DNA of 64,000 bases from Parendozoicomonas haliclonae. Its GTDB lineage: Bacteria > Pseudomonadota > Gammaproteobacteria > Pseudomonadales > Endozoicomonadaceae. Position numbers and translations under genes: made by a program. The stretch spans positions 186,001 to 250,000 of the forward strand of contig NZ_FWPT01000004.1 in the NCBI RefSeq assembly GCF_900174585.1, read 5' to 3'. Positions within the stretch are counted from its first letter, which is position 1. Each line of letters opens with the position of its first letter. The notes below the pieces were generated by a model. That model was not told the origin of the DNA. It did not search any database and saw only the letters and a program-made list of their open reading frames with translations. This document shows, one piece after another, positions 24,307 through 33,704 of the stretch.

Positions 24307-25448
24307 AGTTTGCGTTTATTCTCTATAAATACTTCCCCTTTGGCGGGCTACAGCGCGACTTTCTGCGTATAGCCAAAGCCTGTCAGGATATGGGACATAC
24401 CATTGTTGTTTACACCATGGGCTGGGATGGTGAGTGTCCGGAAGGCTTTGAGATTCACACCCACAAGCCATCCGCCATGAGTGCCCCGAAGCGTAACACC
24501 CGCTTTCAACATTGGGTTCAGCAACAGATTGAAGCGAATCCTGTCGATATCGTCGTTGGCTTTAATAAGATGCCGGGGTTGGATGTTTACTATGCGGCAG
24601 ATACTTGCTTTGAACACAAGGCACGCCATCTGCGGAAAAGCTGGTACAAGTACACGCCACGCTACCGACACTTTTCCTTTAACGAAGATGCTGTTTTTAA
24701 CGCCAACAACCATACAGTTTCATTGCTAATCTCAGCCAATGAGAAGGTGTTGTTCCAGAAGTATTACCAGACACAGGAAGAACGCCTTCACCTGCTGCCA
24801 CCAGGCATATCCCGTGACCGTCGCCGCCCGGAAAACGCTGATGAGATTCGTGCAGAGTTTCGTACCGAATTTGGCATCAAAGACGACGAGCATCTGGTAC
24901 TGATGGTTGGCTCCGGTTTTAAAACCAAGGGCGTTGACCGTGCACTGCAGGCACTGAAAGGGCTGTCTCTAGCTGTACGCGCCAAAACCAAACTGTTTAT
25001 TGTGGGACAGGATGATCCGCGCCTGTTCCGGGCACAGGCACAAAGCCTCGGAATCAACAGTCAGGTGACATTCTTCAGCGGTCGGGATGATATACCCCGT
25101 TTCCTGGTTGGCGCCGATATGCTGATTCATCCGGCTTACAACGAAAACACAGGCACCGTTCTTCTGGAGGCGCTTGTAGCAGGTCTTCCGGTTCTGTGTA
25201 CCGAAGTGTGTGGCTACGCCCATTACATAACTGATGCTCAGGCCGGCGATGTGGTACCGTCTCCTTTTCACCAGGAAGACCTGAATCGTCGTCTTGAAAC
25301 CATGCTGACGTCCAATAATCAGAAGCAGTGGCAGGCTAATGCTCTGTCGTTTGCTGATACCGCAGATATTTACAGCATGCCGGAACGGGCAGCCGCCATT
25401 ATCGAGCAAACCGCCGAATCCCTTACACAGTCCGGAGTAACACGTTGA
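24303..25448 (+). CDS. waaG: LPS core glycosyltransferase WaaG
   Basis: This GT4-family enzyme adds the first outer-core sugar (glucose in enterics, galactosamine in Pseudomonas) to heptose II. It has 381 residues. The N-terminal KYFPFGGLQRDFLRIAKAC forms the acceptor-side Rossmann domain, and MVGSGFKTKGVDRALQAL begins the donor-binding domain. PAYNENTGTVLLEALVAG near residue 278 contains the retaining-glycosyltransferase E-x7-E motif. The start overlaps waaC by ATGA. Which sugar is used here cannot be read from the sequence. Confidence 0.94.
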   Translation: MKFAFILYKYFPFGGLQRDFLRIAKACQDMGHTIVVYTMGWDGECPEGFEIHTHKPSAMSAPKRNTRFQHWVQQQIEANPVDIVVGFNKMPGLDVYYAADTCFEHKARHLRKSWYKYTPRYRHFSFNEDAVFNANNHTVSLLISANEKVLFQKYYQTQEERLHLLPPGISRDRRRPENADEIRAEFRTEFGIKDDEHLVLMVGSGFKTKGVDRALQALKGLSLAVRAKTKLFIVGQDDPRLFRAQAQSLGINSQVTFFSGRDDIPRFLVGADMLIHPAYNENTGTVLLEALVAGLPVLCTEVCGYAHYITDAQAGDVVPSPFHQEDLNRRLETMLTSNNQKQWQANALSFADTADIYSMPERAAAIIEQTAESLTQSGVTR

Positions 25449-26281
25449 GCAGCACTTCTCCTGAACTGTACCTGCGGGAAGACTTCCAGAAAGCCTGGGC
25501 GGGTTCTGATCCCTTTGAAAAGGTGGAGCAGCTGGATGGAGAAGTATTCCGTCAGCTGGAAGCCCGTAAAACCCTGCGTTTTGAACAGGATGACAAAAGC
25601 TTCTTTGTCAAAATCCACCGGGGTGTGGGCTGGTATGAAATCATTGAAAACCTGATCCGCCTACGCAAACCAGTTCTGGGGGCGGAGAACGAATATCTGG
25701 CTATCAAGAAGCTCGAACAACTGGGCGTGGATACCATGACAGCTGTCGCCTATGGCAACAAGGGTAGTAACCCGGCCAAGCAACAGTCGTTTATCGTGAC
25801 GGAAGATCTGATCAACACCATCAGCCTTGAGGATTTCTGCCATCGCTGGCAGCGGCATCCTCCGTCCTTCCGCCTGAAGAAGAACCTGATTACCAAACTG
25901 GCAGAAGTCAGTCGTTTACTGCACCAGAATGGCGTAAACCACCGAGATTACTATATCTGTCATTTCCTGCTGGCGATCCCTGATGGTGTTGAAAATGTTG
26001 ACCCGGATAACTTCAAGGTTTCCCTGATCGATCTGCACCGCACCCAGATTCGAGCCAAAACTCCGGAGCGGTGGGTACGCAAGGACATTGCCGGTCTCTA
26101 CTTCTCTGCGCTGGAAGCCAACTTTGGACTAAGCCGTAACGACATCTACCGCTTTATTCGCGTTTACACCGGCCTGCCTCTTCGACAGGCGTTCAAAGAC
26201 TACCACTGGCTTTGGAAAGGTCTGGAGGAAAAGGCTCAGAAGCTGCTCGACCGTATGCAGCGGAAGTTGGGAGCCCAGTAA
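25445..26281 (+). CDS. waaP: LPS core heptose(I) kinase WaaP
   Basis: This kinase phosphorylates heptose I of the LPS core with ATP, which stabilises the outer membrane. It has 278 residues. A protein-kinase-like fold is marked by FFVKIHRGVGW (ATP-lysine strand) and by the WaaP-specific catalytic loop HRDYYICHFLL near residue 175. LIDLHRTQIR follows in place of the usual DFG. The start is TTG, overlapping the waaG stop as TTGA and preceded by GGAG nine bases upstream. In Pseudomonas aeruginosa waaP is reported to be essential. Confidence 0.94.
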   Translation: MSSTSPELYLREDFQKAWAGSDPFEKVEQLDGEVFRQLEARKTLRFEQDDKSFFVKIHRGVGWYEIIENLIRLRKPVLGAENEYLAIKKLEQLGVDTMTAVAYGNKGSNPAKQQSFIVTEDLINTISLEDFCHRWQRHPPSFRLKKNLITKLAEVSRLLHQNGVNHRDYYICHFLLAIPDGVENVDPDNFKVSLIDLHRTQIRAKTPERWVRKDIAGLYFSALEANFGLSRNDIYRFIRVYTGLPLRQAFKDYHWLWKGLEEKAQKLLDRMQRKLGAQ

Positions 26282-27051
26282 TGCTCAGCTTGATAAAAAG
26301 AATTCGCTGGACGGTAAAACCAGCCTGGCGCGGAACTGCCATCGGTGAAACCTTTGCCACTCTGGAGAATGTGTTCGCCTTGCCAATGACGGAAGGTGCC
26401 GTCACCCAGGACTCTGAAAGTGTCGTGTTTCGCTTTCAACAGGATGGAAACACTTTTTATGTGAAGCGTTTCCACGGCACCAAAGGCTTGCGCAGCTGGC
26501 TGGGACAAAGCCGCCTGCGTGGTGAATGGAATAACCTGAAACTCTTTGCCGAACTGGGTATTCCTGCCGCCAAACTCGCGGCTTACGGCGAAGAACGTAT
26601 TCTGACCCGTGCCGGACGCGGTGCACTGATTACCGAAGCGCTGGAAAACACCGAAGATTTGGCACGCCTTGCGTATCACAAGGACGCTCGTCTTAAAGAC
26701 CCTCAATGGATTAAAGCGGTGCTGGCACAGGTTGCCGACTACGCCCGCAAAATGCATGACTACCGTTTTGCCCATAACGACTTCAAGTGGCGCAATATTC
26801 TGGTTGATGACAACCTGACCGAACCAAAGGTTTACTTGATCGATTGCCCGACCGGGCAACGCTGGTTTGGTCCGTTCCTGAAGTATCGCATCATCAAGGA
26901 CCTTGCCTGCCTGGATAAGCTCGGCAAATATAATTTATCCAGAACCCAGCGCCTGCGCTTCTTTAAAATGTATCGGGGCAAAGACCAGCTTGATGCCAGT
27001 GACAAAGAGATGATCCGCCGTATCGTTAGCTTTTTTGAGGGGCGGGAATGA
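26281..27051 (+). CDS. LPS core kinase-like protein (Kdo/WaaP family)
   Basis: This is a second sugar-kinase-fold protein (256 residues) of the lipopolysaccharide kinase (Kdo/WaaP) family, probably modifying a core residue. The catalytic loop HNDFKWRNILVDD keeps the H-x-D…N pattern, and LIDCPTG supplies the metal-binding Asp. FYVKRFHG is the ATP-lysine strand. The frame is open 23 codons further upstream. The ATG at 26281 overlaps the waaP stop by one base (TAATG), fits homologue lengths and suits re-initiation. Pseudomonas carries a related gene at the same position after waaP. The phosphorylated site is not known from the sequence. Confidence 0.88.
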   Translation: MLSLIKRIRWTVKPAWRGTAIGETFATLENVFALPMTEGAVTQDSESVVFRFQQDGNTFYVKRFHGTKGLRSWLGQSRLRGEWNNLKLFAELGIPAAKLAAYGEERILTRAGRGALITEALENTEDLARLAYHKDARLKDPQWIKAVLAQVADYARKMHDYRFAHNDFKWRNILVDDNLTEPKVYLIDCPTGQRWFGPFLKYRIIKDLACLDKLGKYNLSRTQRLRFFKMYRGKDQLDASDKEMIRRIVSFFEGRE

Positions 27052-28499
27052 ATCCTGTGACTATGACGACCCTCGACTCTGCCACACTGCAATCCCTGAC
27101 AGAAGCGCCTAAAACACCGTTCCAGCTGGCAACGGAAGAAGGCTCTCTGGAGTGTCTGGATGTTTTGCGCTTTCTGCCCGGAAAGCGACTGGTTCTTCGT
27201 GCCCGTTTTGGTGGCGAAGTGGTTATCGCCAAGTGCTTTTTTGGCTCTATGGCTAACCGGGATATGAAGCGAGAACTGCGTGGCATTGAAGGCTTTGTTC
27301 GGGCAGAAGTTCCAACACCTGAACTGATTGGCAGCAGTGCAAACCAGCATTTCCATCTGGTTTTAACACGGGAACTCTCTCCCGTTATCAGTTTTGATAC
27401 TTTCTGGTCTGGTCAGCTTTCTGATGATGAACGTCGCACCTGGCTGGAAAAAATCAGCGGGATTATCGGCGCACTTCATAACGTTGGTGTGCAGCAGAAA
27501 GATATCCATCTCGATAATTTGTTGCTGCAAGACGATGAGATTTATCTGATTGATGGTGGCGGCGCCGAAGTTGTAAACAATGCCCTGCCACCCAAAGAGG
27601 CCGTGGAGAATCTGGCGCTGTTTCAGGCGGTTCTATTCCCCCGTTATGACCGTTTTATTGAAAACGTCTGGAATGCTTATTGTGAAGCCGCACCGGAGCT
27701 GGCTGATGGCACTAGCCTCGAAAGCTTCTCCCTGCTGGTACAACAGCAACGAAAATGGCGGGAACGGTTTGTTCAGAAAGCCCTGAGAAACTGCACCCAA
27801 TTCCGGGTGGAGAAGAGCTGGACTCACTTCCTCTCAGTCGAGAGAAGTCTTGATACACCGGCTCTGCTGGAGGTGCTGGCTGATCCTGAGCAAGCCATGG
27901 CGGCTGGCAAGGTTATCAAGCAGGGCCGTACCAACACTCTGGTTGTTGTTGAACTTAGCAACGGTGAGAAGGTTCTGATCAAGCGCTTTAAAAGCACCAA
28001 AGGTTTTCTGCATCAATCACTGCGCATGCTGCGAGCGTCCCGGGCGCGCGGCTGCTGGCTGAATGGCTTTCTGTTACAGATGCTTGGCGTCCGCACACCA
28101 CAGCCTTATGCGATGCTTGAAAAGCGTTTTGGCCCTCTGACAACCTGCAGCTACATCATTAACAGTTACCAGCCTGCACCGAATGCCTATGACTGGTTTG
28201 CCCAGTCGCCACTGCCGGATGGCTATCATCCAGTTGCTAATGAAATTGGTAATATACTGACGACACTGCAACGGTCACTGGTTTATCATGGTGACCTGAA
28301 GGGTAATAACTTTCTGGTTCAGGATGGTTCAGCGTCATTAATTGACCTCGACTCCATGACATCCTACAAAAACCCTTCTAAATTCAAGCGCGCGAATCAG
28401 CAGGATATTAATCGATTCGCTCGGAACTGGACTGACTTGCCGCTCGCGGCAGAAGTGTTTAGCCCAATCATTAATAAATTGAAAAACGATCGGGATTAA
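27048..28499 (+). CDS. Tandem-domain LPS kinase-like protein
   Basis: This 483-residue protein appears to hold two kinase-fold domains. The N-terminal one has VVIAKCFFG (about residue 63) and QKDIHLDNLLL (about 148), followed by IYLIDGGG. Here the usual catalytic-loop His is Gln, but Asp and Asn are kept. The second has KVLIKRFKSTKGF (about 308) and YHGDLKGNNFLV (about 416), followed by LIDLDSM, with the full H-x-D…N set. It overlaps the upstream gene by ATGA and precedes the carbamoyltransferase by 9 bp. Pseudomonas aeruginosa has a counterpart in its waa operon. Role: probable phosphorylation of core heptose or a related sugar, inferred. Confidence 0.82.
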   Translation: MNPVTMTTLDSATLQSLTEAPKTPFQLATEEGSLECLDVLRFLPGKRLVLRARFGGEVVIAKCFFGSMANRDMKRELRGIEGFVRAEVPTPELIGSSANQHFHLVLTRELSPVISFDTFWSGQLSDDERRTWLEKISGIIGALHNVGVQQKDIHLDNLLLQDDEIYLIDGGGAEVVNNALPPKEAVENLALFQAVLFPRYDRFIENVWNAYCEAAPELADGTSLESFSLLVQQQRKWRERFVQKALRNCTQFRVEKSWTHFLSVERSLDTPALLEVLADPEQAMAAGKVIKQGRTNTLVVVELSNGEKVLIKRFKSTKGFLHQSLRMLRASRARGCWLNGFLLQMLGVRTPQPYAMLEKRFGPLTTCSYIINSYQPAPNAYDWFAQSPLPDGYHPVANEIGNILTTLQRSLVYHGDLKGNNFLVQDGSASLIDLDSMTSYKNPSKFKRANQQDINRFARNWTDLPLAAEVFSPIINKLKNDRD

Positions 28500-28508
28500 T
28501 AAGTTTCA

Positions 28509-30251
28509 ATGGTCATTCTTGGTTTGTCTGGGGCGATCAGTCACGACCCCTCTGCAGCTCTGTATATCGATGGCAAGCTGGTAGCTGCCATCGAGGAAGA
28601 ACGCATTATTCGCGACAAGCACGCGAAAGGAAAAATGCCTCTTGAGTCCACAAAGTTCGTGCTGGAGCAGGCGGGAATCAAACCCAAGGATGTCGACATT
28701 GTTGCTGTGCCAATGGCACCTATCAGTCTTTCATCCGGGGCACGCTGGCACTATGCCAAACGCTACTGGTATGCGCCGGATCGTGCCCTTGATGCACTCC
28801 TGAACGGTAACCGCCGTTATCGTCGTTACGTGAAAAATATTCGTTCCATGCTCGAAAGCCTTGGCTTTGAGTGGGGACAGTTTGAATTTGAGCCGGTCGA
28901 ACATCACCTCGCCCATGCTTCCAGCACTTATCATCTGAGTGGCTTCAAAGAGAAGACCGCCATTATGGGCGTTGATGGTAAGGGCGAATATGCGACCACG
29001 TTCTTCGGTTATGGCGAGAACGGCAAGATTCACAAGATCAAAGAGTTTTACGATCCGGATTCTTTAGGCGGACTGTATGGTGCTATCACCGAGTATCTCG
29101 GCTTCGATATGCTCGATGGCGAATACAAGGTTATGGGTATGGCGCCTTATGGCGATGCCAGTAAATACGACCTCAGCCGTTTGATCGAATTTGATGGTAA
29201 AGACTTTCAGATTAATACCAAGCTGGCCAACGTCATCGGTTTGCGTCGTTACAAAGAAGGCAAGAAAGGCTTCTTCTTCACACCGGAACTGGTGAAGTGG
29301 CTCGGACCTCGCCGCAAAGGTGATGTCGCCGATGATCCTTATATTCATTACGCGGCATCTATTCAGGCGATCTTTGAAGAAGTCACTCTTGGTCTGATGG
29401 ATCACTACCTTGGCGATATCATCAAAGAAACCGGGAAGATTGCCTTCGCTGGCGGCGGCGCCCTGAACGTTAAGCTCAACCAAAAAATTATTGCCCGCCC
29501 GGAGGTCAAAGAGCTCTTTGTTCAGCCAGCCTCTGGAGACTCCGGTACCGCAATTGGTGCAGCTTCCTATGTCGCCAATATGCGCGGCCAGGAAGTTGAG
29601 CCTATGCGCCATGTCTATCTTGGCCCTTCCTTTACCAATGAGCAGGTGGTTGAAGCCTGTGAGCAGCACCCGGACAAGCCCAAGTTCAAAACCATTTCCG
29701 ATGTTCCCCAGAATATCGCCAGGGTCCTTCATGAAGGTAATCCTGTCGCCTGGTTCCAGGGACGCATGGAGTTTGGTCCTCGGGCCTTGGGTGGACGAAG
29801 CATTGTTGGCTGCCCGAACCATCCAGGAATTGCTGATCGTATCAATGAACAGATCAAGTTCCGTGAACGCTGGCGTCCATTCTGTCCAAGCATGCTCTCA
29901 CGCACTGCCAAAGAAATGTTCAAGGTCGATCATCCGGCTCCTTTCATGACTTTCACTTTTGAGGTTAAGGATGAGTGGAAGACGCGTGTTCCAGAAGTCG
30001 TTCATGAGGATGGTACATCCCGAGCGCAGGCTCTTGAGCCGGGTTTGAATGATCGTTACTACGCGCTGATGGAAGAGATGGAGAAGCTGACCGGCAATGG
30101 CGTGGTGTTGAACACCTCGCTGAATCGTCGTGGTGAACCTGTTGTTTGCACACCAACTGATGCGTTGAATATGTTCTTTGGCTCGGACCTTCAGTATCTG
30201 ATTATGGAAGATGTTCTGGTGGTGAAAGAAGACTTCCCTGAGTTTGTCTGA
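28509..30251 (+). CDS. Carbamoyltransferase of the LPS core operon
   Basis: This 580-residue enzyme of the NodU/CmcH O-carbamoyltransferase family transfers a carbamoyl group from carbamoyl phosphate to a sugar hydroxyl. The N-terminal Kae1-like ATPase domain begins GLSGAISHDPSAAL and has HHLAHASSTYHLSGF, GVDGKGEYATTFFGYGENG and FAGGGALNVKLN. The C-terminal domain has FGPRALGGRSIVGCP and VVLNTSLNRRGEP. In Pseudomonas a gene of this family in the waa cluster carbamoylates core heptose II, and the same role is likely here. It is the last gene of the operon, closed by the hairpin at 30273–30300. Confidence 0.9.
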   Translation: MVILGLSGAISHDPSAALYIDGKLVAAIEEERIIRDKHAKGKMPLESTKFVLEQAGIKPKDVDIVAVPMAPISLSSGARWHYAKRYWYAPDRALDALLNGNRRYRRYVKNIRSMLESLGFEWGQFEFEPVEHHLAHASSTYHLSGFKEKTAIMGVDGKGEYATTFFGYGENGKIHKIKEFYDPDSLGGLYGAITEYLGFDMLDGEYKVMGMAPYGDASKYDLSRLIEFDGKDFQINTKLANVIGLRRYKEGKKGFFFTPELVKWLGPRRKGDVADDPYIHYAASIQAIFEEVTLGLMDHYLGDIIKETGKIAFAGGGALNVKLNQKIIARPEVKELFVQPASGDSGTAIGAASYVANMRGQEVEPMRHVYLGPSFTNEQVVEACEQHPDKPKFKTISDVPQNIARVLHEGNPVAWFQGRMEFGPRALGGRSIVGCPNHPGIADRINEQIKFRERWRPFCPSMLSRTAKEMFKVDHPAPFMTFTFEVKDEWKTRVPEVVHEDGTSRAQALEPGLNDRYYALMEEMEKLTGNGVVLNTSLNRRGEPVVCTPTDALNMFFGSDLQYLIMEDVLVVKEDFPEFV

Positions 30252-30272
30252 TTATTTAGCCAATCCAGATAA

Positions 30273-30300
30273 GTAAAAGGAGGCACATGCCTCCTTTTAC
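30273..30300. terminator. Bidirectional terminator between the LPS operon and argH
   Basis: A perfect 12-bp stem (GTAAAAGGAGGC/GCCTCCTTTTAC, ACAT loop) lies 21 bp past the carbamoyltransferase stop and 21 bp past the argH stop on the other strand. Confidence 0.8.
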
Positions 30301-30321
30301 TTGCGTTCAATAAAGCATTAT

Positions 30322-31674
30322 TCAGGCTTTCTCACCCGTTCCGCCAATATGGGCACGGGCAGCAATACAACCTTCCAAAGACAGGGCATCCTGCACACCA
30401 TCTTCGATCACATCAGAAAACTGCTTGAGTTCATCCAGAGACATCTCGGACAAATCCTTACCACTATTCAGACCATAAGCCACGGCCTTGCCAACAATCT
30501 CATGGGCTTCACGGAAGGCTACGCCTTTTTTCACCAGATAGTCGGCAAGGTCTGTGGCTGTTGCGAAACCCTTTTTGGTTGCCGCACGCATATTCTCAGG
30601 CTTGGAACGAATATGCGGCACCATATCGGCAAAGGCACGCAGGCAATCCTTAACCGTATCGACGGTATCAAACAGCGGCTCTTTGTCTTCCTGATTATCT
30701 TTGTTGTAAGCCAGCGGCTGGCCTTTCATCAGCGTCAACAGACTGACCAGATGACCGTTCACCCGACCGGTTTTGCCACGCACCAGTTCTGGCACATCCG
30801 GGTTTTTCTTTTGTGGCATGATGGAAGAACCAGTGCAGAAACGGTCTGGCATCTCAATAAAGTCAAACTGCTGGGACGTCCACAGCACCAGCTCTTCTGA
30901 CATTCGGGACAGGTGGGTCAGAATCAGGGCCGATGCAGAACAGAACTCGATAGCAAAGTCCCGATCACTCACAGCATCCAGCGAGTTTGCGGTTGGTGCA
31001 TCAAAACCAAGTTCCCGGGCAGTAAACTCACGATCAATCGGAAAGGTCGTTCCTGCCAAAGCTGCTGAACCGAGTGGGCTTTGATTCATACGTTTGCGAC
31101 AGTCTTCCATGCGGCCGGAATCCCGTACCAGCATTTCACGCCATGCACGCAGATGATGACCAAAGGTAATCGGCTGGGCGACTTGAAGGTGAGTAAAACC
31201 AGGCATAATGGTTTTGCATTCTTTATCAGCCAGCTCTTCAAGGCCACTTTGCAGTCTGTTCAGCTCTGACAGAATCAGATCAATCTCATCCCGCAGCCAG
31301 AGACGAATATCTGTTGCCACCTGATCGTTGCGAGAACGGCCGGTATGAAGCTTCTTTCCGGCAATACCAATCTTGTCGGTCAATCGTGCTTCGATATTCA
31401 TATGAATATCTTCGAGGGCAATCGACCACTCGAACTCACCGCGCTCAATTTCCTGCTCTATCTCTGCCAGACCATTCAGAATGCTATCCAACTCTTCTGT
31501 AGTCAGGATGCCGGCTTTATTGAGCATTTTGGCATGAGCTTTTGAGCCCATAATATCGTGATGATAAAGACGCTTGTCGAAATCAATCGAGGCTGTAAAG
31601 CGAGCAACAAACTCATCAACAGGCTCACTGAAACGTCCGCCCCATTGCTGGTTGGTCTTGTCTTTATCACTCAT
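30322..31674 (-). CDS. argH: Argininosuccinate lyase
   Basis: This enzyme cleaves argininosuccinate to arginine and fumarate, the last step of arginine synthesis, as a cytoplasmic homotetramer. It has 450 residues from the chosen start. The fumarase/aspartase superfamily signature [11 protein letters not shown] is present, along with [13 protein letters not shown] and TQQ-like QWGGRFSEP at the N-terminus. The frame opens at a GTG (31707), but a TATAAT element lies immediately before that codon. The transcript therefore probably starts near it, and ATG 31672–31674 ([13 protein letters not shown]) is the likely start. It is divergent from the algZ-like gene, as in Pseudomonas. Confidence 0.96.
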   Translation of the reverse strand: MSDKDKTNQQWGGRFSEPVDEFVARFTASIDFDKRLYHHDIMGSKAHAKMLNKAGILTTEELDSILNGLAEIEQEIERGEFEWSIALEDIHMNIEARLTDKIGIAGKKLHTGRSRNDQVATDIRLWLRDEIDLILSELNRLQSGLEELADKECKTIMPGFTHLQVAQPITFGHHLRAWREMLVRDSGRMEDCRKRMNQSPLGSAALAGTTFPIDREFTARELGFDAPTANSLDAVSDRDFAIEFCSASALILTHLSRMSEELVLWTSQQFDFIEMPDRFCTGSSIMPQKKNPDVPELVRGKTGRVNGHLVSLLTLMKGQPLAYNKDNQEDKEPLFDTVDTVKDCLRAFADMVPHIRSKPENMRAATKKGFATATDLADYLVKKGVAFREAHEIVGKAVAYGLNSGKDLSEMSLDELKQFSDVIEDGVQDALSLEGCIAARAHIGGTGEKA

Positions 31675-31708
31675 ACCTGTGCCCGCCGGAGTTGTTTTGT
31701 TTTTCACG

Positions 31709-31714
31709 ATTATA
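31709..31714 (-). promoter_or_regulatory. Candidate -10 element of argH
   Basis: A perfect TATAAT on the minus strand lies 35 bp before the argH ATG. The -35 region at the expected distance is poor. It helps exclude the upstream GTG as the translation start. Confidence 0.4.
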
Positions 31715-31794
31715 CATACGGCATCATTCCTTCGCTGCCGTAATCAGGGTATAACAGGTTGATAAATTCTAATTACACATGAGCAAAACTGAGC

Positions 31795-32868
31795 ATGAAG
31801 CTTACGAGCGAAAAAACGGATGATTTTTTCCTCCCGAACTTTTGTTCGTCGCGCGCAGTGTTTTTGCTGGTAATTGTTGCCGAGCTGTTTGTGCTCGTTC
31901 TTGTTCTAGCCTGGACCGGCGCAGGTGTATTTGACTGGAACCGGCTGGCTTTAACCTCACTGTTCGTTCAATGGATTGTGCTGTCCAGTGCGGCGGTTAT
32001 CTGTACCCTAAGACCTCTTCTTTATAAAGCCGGTACCGCAACGGCAGCCATTGCCAGTCTGGCCGTCACACTCTCCATGACTTCACTGTTTACGCTGTTA
32101 TCGAGCTGGGTGCTTGGTAATCTGGATTCAGGAATTCAGGAACCCAATTTCTGGCAAGGCCCCTGGGGCAATCTGCTGCGTAATAACCTGATCGCTCTAA
32201 TTATCAGCACAATCGTACTGCGCTACTTCTATTTGCAGAACGAGCTTTCCCGGCAACAGCAGGCAGAACTGAACTCCCGTATTCAATCTCTACAGTCTCG
32301 TATTCAGCCGCACTTTCTGTTTAACAGCATGAATACCATTGCCAGCCTGATTGCTACCCGACCGGAGGTAGCAGAGCAGGTTGTGGAAGATTTATCCGAT
32401 CTGTTTCGCGCCAGCCTCGATAAAGCTTCCATTCTTATTTCTGTCGATGAAGAGCTGGAACTGGCTCGCCAGTATATGAATATTGAGTCCCTTCGCTTTG
32501 GGGAACGGATTGAGACGGTTTGGGATCTTCCGAGCCTACCTATCGAAGCCAATATTCCCAGACTCTGTCTGCAACCGGTGCTTGAAAATGCTGTTTACCA
32601 CGGTATCCAGCCGGTTCCCGAGGGCGGAACGATAACCATAACCGTCAAGCAGGAGGATGAGTCTATTGAGTTTGTCGTCTGCAATACCTTACCTGAGTCT
32701 GCGAACACAGAAACCAGCGAAAAAGGTAACCAGATTGCCCAAAAGAATATCGCCGACAGACTGAACGCCATCTATGGCGAGGATGCCTATTTGCAAACCA
32801 GTACCTTCCAGCGAGAGGGAAGGAGATGGTATAAGACAGTTATTCACTGCCCGCTCAAACAGCCATAA
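31795..32868 (+). CDS. algZ: AlgZ/FimS-like sensor histidine kinase
   Basis: This 357-residue membrane sensor is the partner of the AlgR-type regulator downstream. The N-terminal part (about residues 18–145) has four hydrophobic segments. It is followed by a LytS-type histidine kinase domain: RIQPHFLFNSMNTIASLIA carries the phospho-accepting His near residue 174, and LCLQPVLENAVYHGIQP is the N-box. In Pseudomonas AlgZ (FimS) with AlgR controls alginate, type IV pili and virulence genes. The ATG follows only a short GAG. It is 43 bp upstream of algR and divergent from argH. Its targets in this organism are unknown. Confidence 0.9.
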   Translation: MKLTSEKTDDFFLPNFCSSRAVFLLVIVAELFVLVLVLAWTGAGVFDWNRLALTSLFVQWIVLSSAAVICTLRPLLYKAGTATAAIASLAVTLSMTSLFTLLSSWVLGNLDSGIQEPNFWQGPWGNLLRNNLIALIISTIVLRYFYLQNELSRQQQAELNSRIQSLQSRIQPHFLFNSMNTIASLIATRPEVAEQVVEDLSDLFRASLDKASILISVDEELELARQYMNIESLRFGERIETVWDLPSLPIEANIPRLCLQPVLENAVYHGIQPVPEGGTITITVKQEDESIEFVVCNTLPESANTETSEKGNQIAQKNIADRLNAIYGEDAYLQTSTFQREGRRWYKTVIHCPLKQP

Positions 32869-32911
32869 GCGGATACATAACACCAAGCTGCCAAAGAGCA
32901 CCAACAATAAT

Positions 32912-33649
32912 ATGAAAGTGCTGATTTGTGATGATGAACCTTTAGCCCGGGAACGTACACGCGTGATGCTGGAGCGCATTGATGGCGTAACGCCATTGGA
33001 TGCGGAAGCGGGTGATGGAGCGAGAGCGCTAGAGTTGATTGAGCAGTTTTCTCCCGATGCTGTATTACTGGATATTCGCATGCCGGGTATGGATGGGCTT
33101 GAGTGTGCCAACCGCATTGCCCAAATGGATACACCGCCGGCCGTGATTTTCTGTACAGCCTATAACGATCATGCACTGGAAGCCTTCAAGGCGCAGGCGA
33201 TTGATTATCTGCTGAAGCCTATACGACAGAACAATCTTGAAGACGCCCTGCTGCGCACCCAAAAGCTGACCCAGTCACAGCTCACAGCTCTTCACGCCAA
33301 ACAGGCAGAAGACGACTCCAGCTCCCACATCTCAGCACGGACACATAAAGGCATCGAGCTGATTCCAGTGGACGATATCACTATGTTTCAGGCTGACCAG
33401 AAGTATGTCACTGTCTGCTACAACAAGGGTGAAGTTCTGATAGATGAGCCACTGAAAAGCCTTCAAGAGCGGCTAGGCGAATCCTTTGTTCGGATTCATC
33501 GCAATGCCCTGGTTTCACATCGTGCCATACAGGCCATGCAGAAAAACGACCAGGGTTCCTACGAGCTGCGCCTGAAAAATCTGGATGAACCGGTCACAGT
33601 CAGCCGTCGCCATGTGTCGGCCGTTAAGCGACTACTTTCTCAGCGATAA
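32912..33649 (+). CDS. algR: AlgR-like LytTR response regulator
   Basis: This 245-residue response regulator has an N-terminal receiver (residues 1–120), with acidic pocket DD at 7–8, phospho-Asp D54 in LLDIRMPGMDG and K near 106 in DYLLKPI. A C-terminal LytTR DNA-binding domain (about 140–243) has FVRIHRNALVSHRAI. The open frame extends upstream into algZ, but the family N-terminus MKVLICDDEPLARER fixes the start at 32912. It pairs with the upstream sensor. In Pseudomonas, hemC follows algR directly; here an opposing three-gene cassette lies between. Confidence 0.94.
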   Translation: MKVLICDDEPLARERTRVMLERIDGVTPLDAEAGDGARALELIEQFSPDAVLLDIRMPGMDGLECANRIAQMDTPPAVIFCTAYNDHALEAFKAQAIDYLLKPIRQNNLEDALLRTQKLTQSQLTALHAKQAEDDSSSHISARTHKGIELIPVDDITMFQADQKYVTVCYNKGEVLIDEPLKSLQERLGESFVRIHRNALVSHRAIQAMQKNDQGSYELRLKNLDEPVTVSRRHVSAVKRLLSQR

Positions 33650-33650
33650 A

Positions 33651-33675
33651 TAAAAAGGCCGGAGAGATCCGGCCT
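33651..33675 (-). terminator. Terminator after spoVR-like gene
   Basis: AGGCCGGA (33656–33663) and TCCGGCCT (33668–33675) pair around GAGA. The T-run is on the minus strand (TTTTTATTTATC), so it mainly ends the spoVR-like transcript. It may also help to end algR, which stops 6 bp before the stem. Confidence 0.78.
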
Positions 33676-33704
33676 AATCAGAGAGAGATCATTAGAGTAT
33701 CAGA

